Source: UBA11346 sp038060575 (GTDB taxonomy: Bacteria; Planctomycetota; UBA11346). From it: DNA of 64,000 nt. The position numbers were made by a program, and so were the translations under genes. The DNA lies in assembly GCA_964652775.1 (NCBI GenBank), contig CAZZAM010000004.1:165998-229997 (forward strand). Direction: 5' to 3'. Every line of letters starts with the position of its first letter. The first letter of the stretch is position 1. The notes under the pieces are model-generated. The model was not told the origin of the DNA and ran no database searches. It worked only from the letters and a program-made list of their open reading frames with translations. Positions 1-9,116 of this stretch are shown piece after piece.

Positions 1-238
1 TGGAACCGGCAGCTACTATTACAATGCCGCCAATACGGAATCCCAGAAATCGTATGTTCTCGTCAATGCTCGTGTGGGTGTTGAGGGTCAGCGCTGGTTT
101 ACTGAGGGTTGGGTGAAGAATCTGTTCGATACCAGGTACGTGCCAGTCGCCTTCGAGTATCCCAACAACCAGTCGGGATTCATCGGTGAAGTCGGCAGCC
201 CGCTAACTCTGGGTATTCGGACTGGCTTCAAGTTCTGA
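1..238 (+). CDS. TonB-dependent receptor, C-terminal end (partial)
   Basis: The reading frame is open from base 2 and ends at TGA 236-238, giving 78 residues that lack a start in this window. The sequence has the look of the last strands of a TonB-dependent outer-membrane barrel: a segment with KNLFDTRY (the common 'V-N-L-F-D-x-x-Y' strand and turn), then alternating hydrophobic residues, ending in RTGFKF with the terminal phenylalanine that marks BAM-assembled barrels. Such receptors take up siderophores, cobalamin or oligosaccharides using TonB energy; the substrate cannot be judged from this end. The next gene is on the other strand and converges on it. Confidence 0.8.
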   Translation, partial: GTGSYYYNAANTESQKSYVLVNARVGVEGQRWFTEGWVKNLFDTRYVPVAFEYPNNQSGFIGEVGSPLTLGIRTGFKF

Positions 239-255
239 GGCTGATCTGAGTCGCG

Positions 256-963
256 CTACGGTAGCTTCGCCCACGACACTCTGACTACGTGCGTCTGATA
301 CCAGGAGTTGTCATATGGAAGGTGATCGATGTACACCCGGTGTCGATGTGGATCGGCTTGGATAATGTCTTCGGGGCTCAGGCCGACCATGACGTGTACT
401 CCGCCCTTCGTCACGTACAGGGATCCAGGAGTAAGGTGGCCGCAGATTGATTGCAGTGAAGAAATGGATTCATGCACCTCCATGCGTCCACCATAGCCGG
501 CAAGCATCTCGCGAGCCGATGCATCGTACCAAGCCAAGAGCAGCGCTTCGGCCAATGCTCGTGGTCTGGCGTGTCGTACGGAGTACGAAAACAGACTGCA
601 CATGCGCGCACGTCGTGGTAATCCAGAACAGTCGATGCCGGTCGTTCGCTCACCACCCCAGATATAGGCAATGCCGTTAGAACGCCGTAATTCCTCGAGG
701 TACAGACGATCCAGTGCTGCCTCATCGATGGGTCCTCGATCCACGAAGCACAACAGTCCCATGAGCGCGACACTGCTGGCACATATGATGTACCACAGAC
801 CTGCCCGTGGCAGGAAACTGATAAGTAGGAAAATTACCCCGACACTGTTGCACGCCAACAGGACGAGGGTGGTCTTGGTGACTACGGGGTAGTAAATGAG
901 CACGACGATCGTCGCTAGGCATCCGATAGCGCAGATGACTCGAAATCCACGTGACAACGTCAT
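256..963 (-). CDS. NlpC/P60-like membrane-anchored cysteine hydrolase
   Basis: A 235-residue protein with three hydrophobic segments at about residues 7-27, 31-52 and 55-75, followed by a domain that resembles NlpC/P60 papain-like peptidases. YIWGGE-x(4)-IDCSG around residues 100-114 matches the family's 'Y-x-W-G-G ... DCSG' block, making Cys112 the likely nucleophile. His190 in GGVHVMVG is the likely catalytic His, with Asp204 or His206 as possible third residue. Known relatives cut cell-wall peptides. The start codon overlaps the stop of the upstream DUF455 gene (ATGA), so it is the last gene of a minus-strand trio with that gene and a methyltransferase. The insert between Cys and His is unusually long, so the exact subfamily is unclear. 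Confidence 0.7.
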   Translation of the reverse strand: MTLSRGFRVICAIGCLATIVVLIYYPVVTKTTLVLLACNSVGVIFLLISFLPRAGLWYIICASSVALMGLLCFVDRGPIDEAALDRLYLEELRRSNGIAYIWGGERTTGIDCSGLPRRARMCSLFSYSVRHARPRALAEALLLAWYDASAREMLAGYGGRMEVHESISSLQSICGHLTPGSLYVTKGGVHVMVGLSPEDIIQADPHRHRVYIDHLPYDNSWYQTHVVRVSWAKLP

Positions 964-1733
964 GACCCAACCGCACCCATTTCCTGTTTACTGAATCCAG
1001 CTTGCGTACGTCCTGCCACATCGAGTGGCCAGGGACTCGGGATCTGTTCAGCAAATCGGTGGCGAATGACGTGGATGAAATGGGTTTCGGGATCCAATCC
1101 GTTCATCGTGCACCAATGCCGATGCCAGTGTGTGCCCGTAGCGACGTGGTTGATCTCGTCGTTATAGATGCGTTTCAAGACAACGTGTGCTGCCGCATCG
1201 ACTGGCTCTACGCGTGGCAGCAATCCAGCATTCACATCCAGGCCGCGCGCTTCAAGGAAACGCGGCACGGCGACGAGCTGTTCACCAAGTCCTTCGCATG
1301 TACGCGCTGCATCCCACAGTCGATGATGCACGGGTTCTGATCCCGGCGGCCAACCAGCCTGCCGAAGCCAAGCAGCCAACAGTTGAGCATGTTCGGCTTC
1401 TTCGCGAGCGACGCGCAGGCAGTCAGCGTGGAATGCTTGCGGCATATTCGGCCCACGCAGTGCCATCAGACACGCAAGGTCGATGGCTTCTAATTCAATG
1501 TGCCAAATCGCATGCAGAAAACGGCGCAAACCAGCTATGGATTCAACGCCTTTACGTCGCCGTGTTGGTGATCCTTCAATTACGTGAGCGGGACGTCCGG
1601 GCCGGTGCGGAACTACTGGTGGGATCCAGATAGTTCCGTTTGCCGGTGGAGTAAGTCCCACAAGCACGGCATCTTTGTCAGAGGCGTCTGGTGCGGCAAT
1701 CGCGGCCAGCAAGCCAACGACGTAGGAATGCAC
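960..1733 (-). CDS. DUF455 family ferritin-like protein
   Basis: Helical protein of 257 residues with DUF455 features: a helix with WHIELEAIDL, a second with REEAEHAQLL, the block EARGLDVN, and YNDEINHVATG. Spaced Glu and His residues on four helices are the pattern of ferritin-like di-iron proteins; members are uncharacterised, some related in fold to the tRNA hydroxylase MiaE. I chose the GTG start four bases after the stop of the methyltransferase gene. The frame stays open for 32 more codons upstream, but these would lie wholly inside the methyltransferase gene and look like out-of-frame translation. The stop overlaps the start of the next gene, so translation is probably coupled. Confidence 0.75.
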   Translation of the reverse strand: MHSYVVGLLAAIAAPDASDKDAVLVGLTPPANGTIWIPPVVPHRPGRPAHVIEGSPTRRRKGVESIAGLRRFLHAIWHIELEAIDLACLMALRGPNMPQAFHADCLRVAREEAEHAQLLAAWLRQAGWPPGSEPVHHRLWDAARTCEGLGEQLVAVPRFLEARGLDVNAGLLPRVEPVDAAAHVVLKRIYNDEINHVATGTHWHRHWCTMNGLDPETHFIHVIRHRFAEQIPSPWPLDVAGRTQAGFSKQEMGAVGS

Positions 1734-1737
1734 AGTT

Positions 1738-2631
1738 TCAACGCAGTTTGGTTGCGGTGAGGACCAAGAACAACGGGATCTCACGTGCTGCGAGATCTTC
1801 AGCGGCGTAGCGCGAGCCCTTGGTGCCACGGCGGGGATTCGTCAATTCATCGCAACCGGTAATACCGAGTCCAACCGCACCGCACGCGTCGATGTAGGCC
1901 GACAACGGACGATGGCTCGACAAGGTCTCCATGTCGCCTTCAGCCGTGCCGCGAGCTGCGCCAGGATGAGTCGCGATGCGCATCTGATATGGCGACAGAT
2001 AACCATCGATGCGTCGGTATTGCTGACGCTGATCATCATCCCAACCCCAGCTAGTGCGCTTGGGCTGGCGGAAACATGGATGCGTCAGCGCCATAACCAA
2101 CCGGCCACCAGGCTGAATAACCGCCGCAGCACCCGCGAGCACCGCGTCGATCGGCGACATGTCTTGCAGTACCATGACCGCAGCGGCGTGATCGAAGCGC
2201 TCGGCGCCGAGAGCCTCGCCCAGTTTGCGGGCATCACCAAGGAGATGCTTTTCGTTTGCGCCTGCGCGAGCCTGGGCGGTTGCGATCAGCGTTGGGCTGG
2301 CATCGACTCCCAGCGAGGCGACTCCCAAGTGTGCCAGGGCACGACCGAGAACGCCCTGGCCGCAGCCGATGTCGAGAACACGCTGACCCTTCTTTGCGCC
2401 AAGTCGCTTGAGTACAGCCGGCAATAACACCTGCTGGTAAAGATCCGCACCGCCTTGGCCTTGGAGTTGATCGTACCAATAGGCCTGATTCTCCCACGCC
2501 GTCTCTGCTGCCGGGGCGGCGGATGATTTCGCCGCCGGGCGCGAACGCTGCTGCGCGGTGTTGGGCGCGTCAGCAGAAACACGGTTTCGACGCGGTGGAC
2601 CGCTGTAATCGCGACGGGGAAACTGAGCCAT
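1738..2631 (-). CDS. class I SAM-dependent methyltransferase
   Basis: 297 residues. After an Arg/Pro/Ala-rich, probably disordered N-terminus (about 45 residues) comes a Rossmann methyltransferase domain with motif I VLDIGCGQG near residue 85, a post-I acidic end (GVDASPTLI), motif III-like GGRLVMAL and a LTHPCF segment seen in small-molecule or UbiG-like methyltransferases. The substrate is not evident. The frame is open 45 codons further upstream, but that would run over the start of the divergent DUF47 gene, and ATG 2631 (MAQFPRRDY) fits better. It heads the trio with DUF455 and NlpC/P60. Confidence 0.8.
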   Translation of the reverse strand: MAQFPRRDYSGPPRRNRVSADAPNTAQQRSRPAAKSSAAPAAETAWENQAYWYDQLQGQGGADLYQQVLLPAVLKRLGAKKGQRVLDIGCGQGVLGRALAHLGVASLGVDASPTLIATAQARAGANEKHLLGDARKLGEALGAERFDHAAAVMVLQDMSPIDAVLAGAAAVIQPGGRLVMALTHPCFRQPKRTSWGWDDDQRQQYRRIDGYLSPYQMRIATHPGAARGTAEGDMETLSSHRPLSAYIDACGAVGLGITGCDELTNPRRGTKGSRYAAEDLAAREIPLFLVLTATKLR

Positions 2632-2732
2632 GGGCGTGATGGTCGCGCCTGCACCATGTTCACAAGCGCCATAGTAAACTAGGCATAAGGTGGCGATTGA
2701 CCAGAGGCTCCCTGGCGGTTGGATGCCGCACC

Positions 2733-3368
2733 ATGCTGCAACGACTAGTTCGCTGGCTCCTGCCACAAGAAGCCCGCTTTTACGATTTGGTCGAGCGTCA
2801 AGCCGCCATTGCCCACGAGGCCGCCAAGGCCATGGCTGGATACCGTGCTGGTCGCAGTGCGGTTGATATCAAGGCACAAGTGGAATTGCTCGAACGGCAG
2901 GGGGACGATGCGGGACGCGCGATGATCGAAGCGCTGGGCCGCACCTTCTCGACTCCGATAGATCGCGAGGACCTCCAGCGGCTGTCGAAAAAACTGGATG
3001 ACATTACCGACTTCATCAATCTCGCGGCACGCGACTGTGCGCTTTATGGTGTAGATCAGCCGACCCAGCCCATGCTGCTACAAGTTGAAAAACTCTGCGC
3101 ATGCACCGAATTGGTATCTGCGGCAACCCCATGGCTACGCCGGCAGGCTTATCCTGAGATTATCGACCTGTCACGACGTATCGGCACGCTCAGAGATGAA
3201 GCAAACAACGTGTGTACAGCGGCAATTAATCAGCTGTTCCATGACCCCGCCATCGATGCAAAAACCATTTTACGCGAGAAGGAAGTGCTCGAGGCGCTCG
3301 ACAAAGCGATCAATCGCTGCGAACAAGTTGGTGAGGTGCTGACCAATATCGCAGTTAAGAACGGGTGA
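2733..3368 (+). CDS. DUF47 / PhoU-like protein, partner of PiT transporter
   Basis: 211 residues, all-helical, with the DUF47 (PhoU-like) pattern: an N-terminal FYDLVERQA segment, a helix with LERQGDDAGR, the block TPIDREDLQRLSKKLDDITD, which is diagnostic of the family, and a C-terminal EVLEALDKAINRCEQVGEVL. DUF47 proteins are typically encoded directly before PiT phosphate transporters and are thought to regulate them. Here the PiT gene begins 7 bases downstream, supporting that role. ATG 2733 was preferred because the only earlier in-frame start is a TTG at 2697 with no family sequence behind it. Confidence 0.88.
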   Translation: MLQRLVRWLLPQEARFYDLVERQAAIAHEAAKAMAGYRAGRSAVDIKAQVELLERQGDDAGRAMIEALGRTFSTPIDREDLQRLSKKLDDITDFINLAARDCALYGVDQPTQPMLLQVEKLCACTELVSAATPWLRRQAYPEIIDLSRRIGTLRDEANNVCTAAINQLFHDPAIDAKTILREKEVLEALDKAINRCEQVGEVLTNIAVKNG

Positions 3369-3375
3369 TAATTCG

Positions 3376-4659
3376 ATGTTGACCATGCTTGTGCTGGTGG
3401 TGGTAGCTGCATTGATCTTCGATTTCATCAATGGCTTTCACGATGCCGCTAATGCAATTGCTACGTCAGTGGCAACTGGAGTCATGTCGATTCGCACCGC
3501 GGTTATCGTTTCAGGCATATTTAATTTCATTGGCGCGTTGTCTGGCACAGCCGTGGCCAGCTTTATCGCCAGCGGACTTGTTCCCGACATCTCATTGGTC
3601 ACCCCAACTGTTATCCTCAGTACTTTGATCGGTGCCTCTGCGTGGAATCTGATTACCTGGTGGTATGGCATCCCATCGAGTTCAAGTCACGCTTTGATTG
3701 GCGCCCTGGCCGGAGCAGTCGTGGCGCACGCTGGTTTCGCTGCGTTTTCCTGGGAAAAAATGACCGACAAGGTGCTTATCCCCTTGGTGCAGTCGCCAGC
3801 AATTGGTTTTTTCATTGCCTTCTTGGCGGTGGTGGCAGCCGTATGGATATTTCGAAACGCTCGTCCTGCACCAGTTAATCGCGGAGCCAGGGTCCTCCAA
3901 TTCGTTTCCGCCTGCACGTTATCCTATGCTCATGGACTCAATGATGCGCAGAAGGTCATGGGCGTTATCACGCTGGGGCTGGTGGCCTTCATGTCAGGGT
4001 ACGGCTTGAAGCCGCTCTTGGTTCCAGCGAAAGGCCAAGACGCCGCTACATTTCAGGCAAACGTTGCCGCGTTCCACGTTCAATCCGCAGCCAGTAAAAA
4101 TAAATCCGATGTGGATAAGTCAGTCGTGCCATCAGTCTCGATGAGCCCGTTGCCGTTGCGTAGTGATGTCCAAGCATACGAAGCCACAATTCAGAGATCA
4201 GGGATGTCGGCCTTCATGAAGGAACATGCGCATGAACTTCTACCGACGGCGCACATCGTTAAGGACAAAAAGGATCCCAAAAAATTAGCTGAGGTGAATA
4301 ACGTCCCATTCTGGGCCATCTTTACTTGTGCTGCAGCCATGTGCTTGGGGACGATTGCAGGCGGGAAACGCATTATCAAAACCATGGGCTCTAAAATTGT
4401 CCGTATGAGTCCTTTGCAAGGCTTTGCCGCGCAGACCAGTGGTACAGCCGTGATCATTGGCTTCAGCATGGTGGGCACACCTTTGTCCACGACGCACTGC
4501 ATCAGTGCGAGTATCCTTGGCGCTGGTTCGTCATTTGGCCTGAGTCGCGTGCGCTGGAATGTCGCGATTAATATCGTCTTCGCTTGGTTGCTGACCTTGC
4601 CGGCCAGTGCGGCCATGGCCTGGTTGGTTGAGAAGGGTCTGGAGTCGATGAACTTATAG
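3376..4659 (+). CDS. PiT family inorganic phosphate transporter
   Basis: 427 residues with about ten membrane segments. The two inverted PiT signatures are present: FINGFHDAANAIAT near the N-terminus and SYAHGLNDAQKVMG in the middle, plus GTPLSTTHCISASI near the C-terminus. These Asn/Asp-containing repeats bind phosphate and the coupling ion. It imports inorganic phosphate with H+ or Na+ across the inner membrane. A charged hydrophilic loop of roughly 100 residues (bases 4030-4300) separates the halves; PiT proteins do have a central loop. It lies directly behind its DUF47 partner. Confidence 0.93.
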   Translation: MLTMLVLVVVAALIFDFINGFHDAANAIATSVATGVMSIRTAVIVSGIFNFIGALSGTAVASFIASGLVPDISLVTPTVILSTLIGASAWNLITWWYGIPSSSSHALIGALAGAVVAHAGFAAFSWEKMTDKVLIPLVQSPAIGFFIAFLAVVAAVWIFRNARPAPVNRGARVLQFVSACTLSYAHGLNDAQKVMGVITLGLVAFMSGYGLKPLLVPAKGQDAATFQANVAAFHVQSAASKNKSDVDKSVVPSVSMSPLPLRSDVQAYEATIQRSGMSAFMKEHAHELLPTAHIVKDKKDPKKLAEVNNVPFWAIFTCAAAMCLGTIAGGKRIIKTMGSKIVRMSPLQGFAAQTSGTAVIIGFSMVGTPLSTTHCISASILGAGSSFGLSRVRWNVAINIVFAWLLTLPASAAMAWLVEKGLESMNL

Positions 4660-4761
4660 TGTGCGGCTGGCGTAAGGTGATTTATGGCTCGGCATGACCT
4701 CGTTTCGTTGTCCAGTACTTACGACATACCAATGCTGATATTCCACATAGAGTCTCGCACC

Positions 4762-5964
4762 ATGATGAAACATTGGGTCCTGCTCTTGGCGTGGTTATCC
4801 GTTGCGGCGTGTGGCAAGGCGACTGCGCCATCGGTTGCTGCTTCCAGGTCACCCATTCTTGTCGAAGTAGCCACCGCAAAAATGAACGATGTGCCAATTA
4901 TTATTCCGGCGATTGGCAGCGTGCTGGCTTCTGAATCAGTACTCGTTCGCCCACAGGTAACGGCGCTGATTCGTAGCATCCAGTTCACGGAGGGCAGTTC
5001 GGTTACGGCAGGCACGCCGCTATTCCAACTTGATGATCGTCCGTTCGTGGCTGCGTTGCAGCAGGCAGAAGCAGACCTTGTTCGTTCCCGAGCCGCCGAA
5101 CGCCAAGCTGCGGCTTTTCTTGAACGACAACGATCACAACTTGCGCTTGCTGAAATCGAAGAGCGACGAACGACGGATTTGGCCGGTAAATCACTCATAA
5201 CCGAGCAACTTGTCGCGCAAATCCACGCTGCATTGCGCGGGGCCCATGCAGATGTACTGGCCGCTGACGCGGCCGTTGCTACAGCCCATGCTGGAGTTAT
5301 CGCTGCTGAATCGGCGGTAGCGAAGGAGCGATTGAATGTCTCCTGGTGTTCGATTGTCGCCCCGCTGTCGGGACGAACCGGCATTCTTGGAATGACTGCC
5401 GGTAATCTCGCAGTCGCCAACCAGACCGAACTCATCACCATTGTCAGAATGCAGCCGATCCTGATGGATTTTTCCGTCCCTGGAGCAAATCTCGCAGCGA
5501 TTCAGGCGGCGCAGCTGCAAGGTCCAGTTGTAGTCGAAGCGAGTTTGGAACAAGGAGGCGCAACCGAAACTGGAACGCTCACCATGATTGATAATCAGAT
5601 CAACTCGGCGTCGGGATCGATTCGCTTACGCGCCATGTTTACCAATGCCAATATGCGGCTTTGGCCAGGTCAGCAATGTCGGGTTGCCATGCACCTTGGA
5701 GTTGAATTGCAGGTTGTGACTGTTCCTGAAAAAGCAGTCCAGGCTGGCCAGCGTGGGAATATCGTTTGGGTAGTTCAAGCCGATCAATCAGTGGCACCAC
5801 AGGTAGTCGAAGTACGTCGAAGTAACAACGGACTGGCGGTCATCGGATCTGGAGTCACTGCCGGTATGCGCGTAGTTATCGATGGGCAGTTTCAATTAAC
5901 CCAAGGTACCAAGGTCGGAACGAAGGCTGACGCCGCCGGCAAGGTCGAATCAGCGCGACGATGA
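4762..5964 (+). CDS. RND efflux periplasmic adaptor lipoprotein (HlyD/MFP family)
   Basis: 400 residues. The N-terminus is a lipoprotein signal with lipobox LSVAAC, Cys17 being the lipidated residue. The frame is open upstream to ATG 4684, but only ATG 4762 puts the signal peptide at the N-terminus. The body has the membrane-fusion-protein layout: half-motif VLVRPQVTALIRSIQFTEGS, a barrel-sandwich core, a helical hairpin of Ala/Glu-rich heptads, then a beta-barrel domain and RNGxAVIGSGVTAGMRVV-like ending. It should link the following RND pump to an outer-membrane channel, which is not encoded here. The stop overlaps the pump's start (ATGA). Confidence 0.92.
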   Translation: MMKHWVLLLAWLSVAACGKATAPSVAASRSPILVEVATAKMNDVPIIIPAIGSVLASESVLVRPQVTALIRSIQFTEGSSVTAGTPLFQLDDRPFVAALQQAEADLVRSRAAERQAAAFLERQRSQLALAEIEERRTTDLAGKSLITEQLVAQIHAALRGAHADVLAADAAVATAHAGVIAAESAVAKERLNVSWCSIVAPLSGRTGILGMTAGNLAVANQTELITIVRMQPILMDFSVPGANLAAIQAAQLQGPVVVEASLEQGGATETGTLTMIDNQINSASGSIRLRAMFTNANMRLWPGQQCRVAMHLGVELQVVTVPEKAVQAGQRGNIVWVVQADQSVAPQVVEVRRSNNGLAVIGSGVTAGMRVVIDGQFQLTQGTKVGTKADAAGKVESARR

Positions 5965-8900
5965 GCTTCACCGGAGTATTCATTCAGCGCCCAGTCATGA
6001 CCACGCTGGTCATGATCGCTATTTTAGGGGCTGGCCTCATTGGCTGGTCGCGCTTACCGATCAGTGATTTGCCAAAGATCGATTATCCCACCATCTCAAT
6101 TTCGGCTTCGCTGCCCGGGGCAGATCCAGAAACCATGGCGGCGACCGTTGCTGTGCCATTAGAGCGTCAAATCGCCGCTGTCTCCGGTGTCGATTCCCTG
6201 TCGTCGACAAGTTCACAGGGAACGACGCAGATCACCGTCCAGTTCCTACTTGAGCGGGACATTGACTCGGCTGCCCAGGATATCCAAGCCGCTATTTCTC
6301 GCGCACTCAAGCAGTTGCCACCAGAAATGACAGCGCCGCCGACTTGGCAGAAGGTCAACCCAGCAGATCTTCCGATCTTATTGATCGCACTCCACTCATC
6401 CACCTTGCCCATGTCGCAGCTGAATGCTTACGCGGACACATTGATCGCGCAGCGATTGTCAATGGTGAACGGAGTTGCCCAAGTATCGGTGTTCGGGAAC
6501 TACAAAAGTGCTGTACGAATCAAGCTTGACCCCGATCGCCTGGCTGGCCGCAATATATCCATTGATGAGGTCGCGTCGGCAGTTGATCACGAGAACTCTA
6601 ATCATCCATTAGGCACATTGTGGGGCGCGAACAAGACCTGGACCATGCACACCAATGCAGGGCTAAAGAATGCCGATGATTTCAAGGTCCTTACCGTCGC
6701 GTGGCGCAATGGATCGCCGGTCAAGCTGAGTGAGGTGGCAAAGGTCATCGACGGCTACCAGAACGTGAAAACAGCAGCGTGGTTTAATGACATACGGGCA
6801 ATCGGTCTCGCCATCTATCGTCAACCAGGCAGCAACACAATCGCCATTGTCGATGCGATTCGTGAGTTGCTCCCGGAGATTCGCCAGCGCTTGCCCAAAC
6901 AGGCTGAGTTACAAACGAATATCGACCGATCACTGCCCATCCGCGCCTCGATAGCAGAGGTTCAGTTCACGCTCATCCTCACCGCCGTACTTGTTGTATT
7001 GGTTATCTTTGTCTTTTTGCGCCGCTTGTCGGCCACGCTCATTCCGGCGTTGTCGCTGCCGTTGTCATTGATCGGAACCTTTGCCGTCTTGTCGGCAATG
7101 AATTATAGTATCGACAACATCTCCATGGTGGCATTGGTGTTGGTGACTGGATTCGTGGTCGATGATGCCATTGTTGTGCTGGAGAACATTGTTCGACGCA
7201 TGGAGACGGGCGAATCGGCGCAGCAAGCGGCACTGAAAGGTTCACAGCAGATCGCATTCACGGTCCTCTCAATGACGCTGTCGTTGATGGCTGTATTCAT
7301 CCCGGTCATGTTCATGAGTGGTGTGCTTGGGCGTTTGTTTCAAGAATTTGCTGTCACCGTCATGGTGGCCATCGCCATTTCAGGCTTCGTTTCCTTGACC
7401 TTGATACCAATGATGTGCAGTCGGATGCTGCGTCCTATGCCACGGCATCCTGGGCGTTTGTATCAACTGGGTGAACATTGGTTCGATGCTTGGAAATCCT
7501 GGTATGCATGGACTCTAGATCGGGCATTGGCGCATCGTCGTTGGGTGTTGGCAACACTCATTGCATCCTTCGTCCTGGTCTGGTATCTACTAGGCCTAGT
7601 TCCGCGCGGTATGATTCCCAATGAGGACATCGGTCAAATCCGCCTGCAAACCGAATTCGCAGCTGACTCATCGTTCGAGGACATGGTTACCAAACAGTGC
7701 GCGGTCGCAGCTATCGTGCAAAAGAATGCGCATATCCGGTCATTTCTTTCCAGTGTCGGTTCCAGTCAGAGTAATCAGGGAACAATGTTTATTCGCTTGA
7801 AAGATGCTCCCGAGCGAAAGGCGCCTCCGGAGATGGTCATTGCTCAATTGCGCAAAGAGTTGTCCGGTGTGGTTGGGGTCAAGATTTCGCCACAAATCAT
7901 TCCGCCGATTCGTATTGGCGCCAGGCTCAGCAAGGCGCAATTCCAATACACCCTGCAGGGAACCGACACCAGCGAGCTCTATGCGGCAACGAATGCATTA
8001 ATGGGGAGACTAGATAACGTTAAGGAGATCACTGACGTTTCATCTGATTTACAACTCGACTATCCCCGGGTGAACATCGCCATCGACCGTGATCGTGCTG
8101 CGTCGCTGGGTGTCTCTGCTAAGCGCATTGAGACTACCCTGGGTATGGCCTATGGAGGTCGACAGATCTCAACGATCTACACTGATGCTGATCAGTTCAG
8201 TGTCATTCTGGAAGTAGATGCCGCTCATCAAGTGAACACGGCCAAGCTGGCGGAACTACGCATCCGCCCAGATCTATTTCCAAGTAACGCGTTGGTTCAA
8301 CTCGCTACGATCGCTACGATCACGACCGGCGTCGGTCCAATCTCCATCAACCATCAAGGCCAGCTGCCAGCAGTTACACTCGCGTTCAATCTCCGCGATG
8401 GCGTTTCCTTAGGGACGGCCGTTGATCGAATTCAAGCGTGCGCTGCGCAGGTGTTGCCGGCATCAGTTTCCGGAGCCTTCACTGGTGCTGCACAAGCCTA
8501 TCAGACTTCGTTGGCCAGTATGGGCATTTTGCTGCTGCTTTCCATCGCGGTGATTTATCTCGTTCTCGGCATATTGTACGAGAGCTTTATTCATCCGCTG
8601 ACCATTCTGAGCGGATTGCCCTCGGCCGGCATCGGTGCGTTGCTTGCGTTGCTGATTTTTCGCAACGAGCTGAACGTCTACAGCTTCATCGGTATCATTA
8701 TGCTGGTCGGCATCGTCAAGAAAAACGCGATTATGATGATCGATTTCGCCATTGAGGCCCGCAAAGAGCGTGGACTAGATGCGATGCAGGCGATTCGCGA
8801 AGGTTGTCTCGCGCGGTTTCGGCCGATCATGATGACCACCGTCGCTGCGTTGGCTGGCGCTCTGCCACTGGCAATCGGAATCGGCACGGTGTCCCATTCA

Positions 8901-9044
8901 CGCCAGTCACTTGGTATTGCCGTGGTTGGCGGCTTAATTATCTCTCAATTTATCACGCTGTATCTTACTCCGGTTATTTACGTGTATTTGGATCGGCTCC
9001 AAGTCTGGATTCAGAGGCGGGTTTGGCTGCATGCTCGGGAGTAA
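5961..9044 (+). CDS. RND family multidrug efflux transporter (MdtB/MdtC-like)
   Basis: 1027 residues, full length for the HAE-1 RND family. The N-terminus has the first membrane helix and then PKIDYPTISISASLPGADPETMA, as in MdtB/MdtC-like pumps. Two large periplasmic loops and the TM4 motif GFVVDDAIVVLEN (adjacent Asp residues near 400, the proton relay) are intact, and the C-terminal half has GIVKKNAIMMIDFA. The protein would form an inner-membrane proton-driven pump exporting drugs, bile-like compounds or metabolites. It is translationally coupled to the adaptor lipoprotein. No outer-membrane factor or regulator lies nearby. Confidence 0.93.
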   Translation: MSFTGVFIQRPVMTTLVMIAILGAGLIGWSRLPISDLPKIDYPTISISASLPGADPETMAATVAVPLERQIAAVSGVDSLSSTSSQGTTQITVQFLLERDIDSAAQDIQAAISRALKQLPPEMTAPPTWQKVNPADLPILLIALHSSTLPMSQLNAYADTLIAQRLSMVNGVAQVSVFGNYKSAVRIKLDPDRLAGRNISIDEVASAVDHENSNHPLGTLWGANKTWTMHTNAGLKNADDFKVLTVAWRNGSPVKLSEVAKVIDGYQNVKTAAWFNDIRAIGLAIYRQPGSNTIAIVDAIRELLPEIRQRLPKQAELQTNIDRSLPIRASIAEVQFTLILTAVLVVLVIFVFLRRLSATLIPALSLPLSLIGTFAVLSAMNYSIDNISMVALVLVTGFVVDDAIVVLENIVRRMETGESAQQAALKGSQQIAFTVLSMTLSLMAVFIPVMFMSGVLGRLFQEFAVTVMVAIAISGFVSLTLIPMMCSRMLRPMPRHPGRLYQLGEHWFDAWKSWYAWTLDRALAHRRWVLATLIASFVLVWYLLGLVPRGMIPNEDIGQIRLQTEFAADSSFEDMVTKQCAVAAIVQKNAHIRSFLSSVGSSQSNQGTMFIRLKDAPERKAPPEMVIAQLRKELSGVVGVKISPQIIPPIRIGARLSKAQFQYTLQGTDTSELYAATNALMGRLDNVKEITDVSSDLQLDYPRVNIAIDRDRAASLGVSAKRIETTLGMAYGGRQISTIYTDADQFSVILEVDAAHQVNTAKLAELRIRPDLFPSNALVQLATIATITTGVGPISINHQGQLPAVTLAFNLRDGVSLGTAVDRIQACAAQVLPASVSGAFTGAAQAYQTSLASMGILLLLSIAVIYLVLGILYESFIHPLTILSGLPSAGIGALLALLIFRNELNVYSFIGIIMLVGIVKKNAIMMIDFAIEARKERGLDAMQAIREGCLARFRPIMMTTVAALAGALPLAIGIGTVSHSRQSLGIAVVGGLIISQFITLYLTPVIYVYLDRLQVWIQRRVWLHARE

Positions 9045-9116
9045 CAGGCCTGCCTTGATCTGGTCCTAGATTTGACTTAGCTTCAACTCGGCCACCGCCA
9101 TCATACAGGTAGCAGC

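Noticed and set aside
1734..1829. 32-codon N-terminal extension of the DUF455 gene
   Set aside because: It is out-of-frame translation of the methyltransferase gene's end; the GTG four bases after that stop is favoured.
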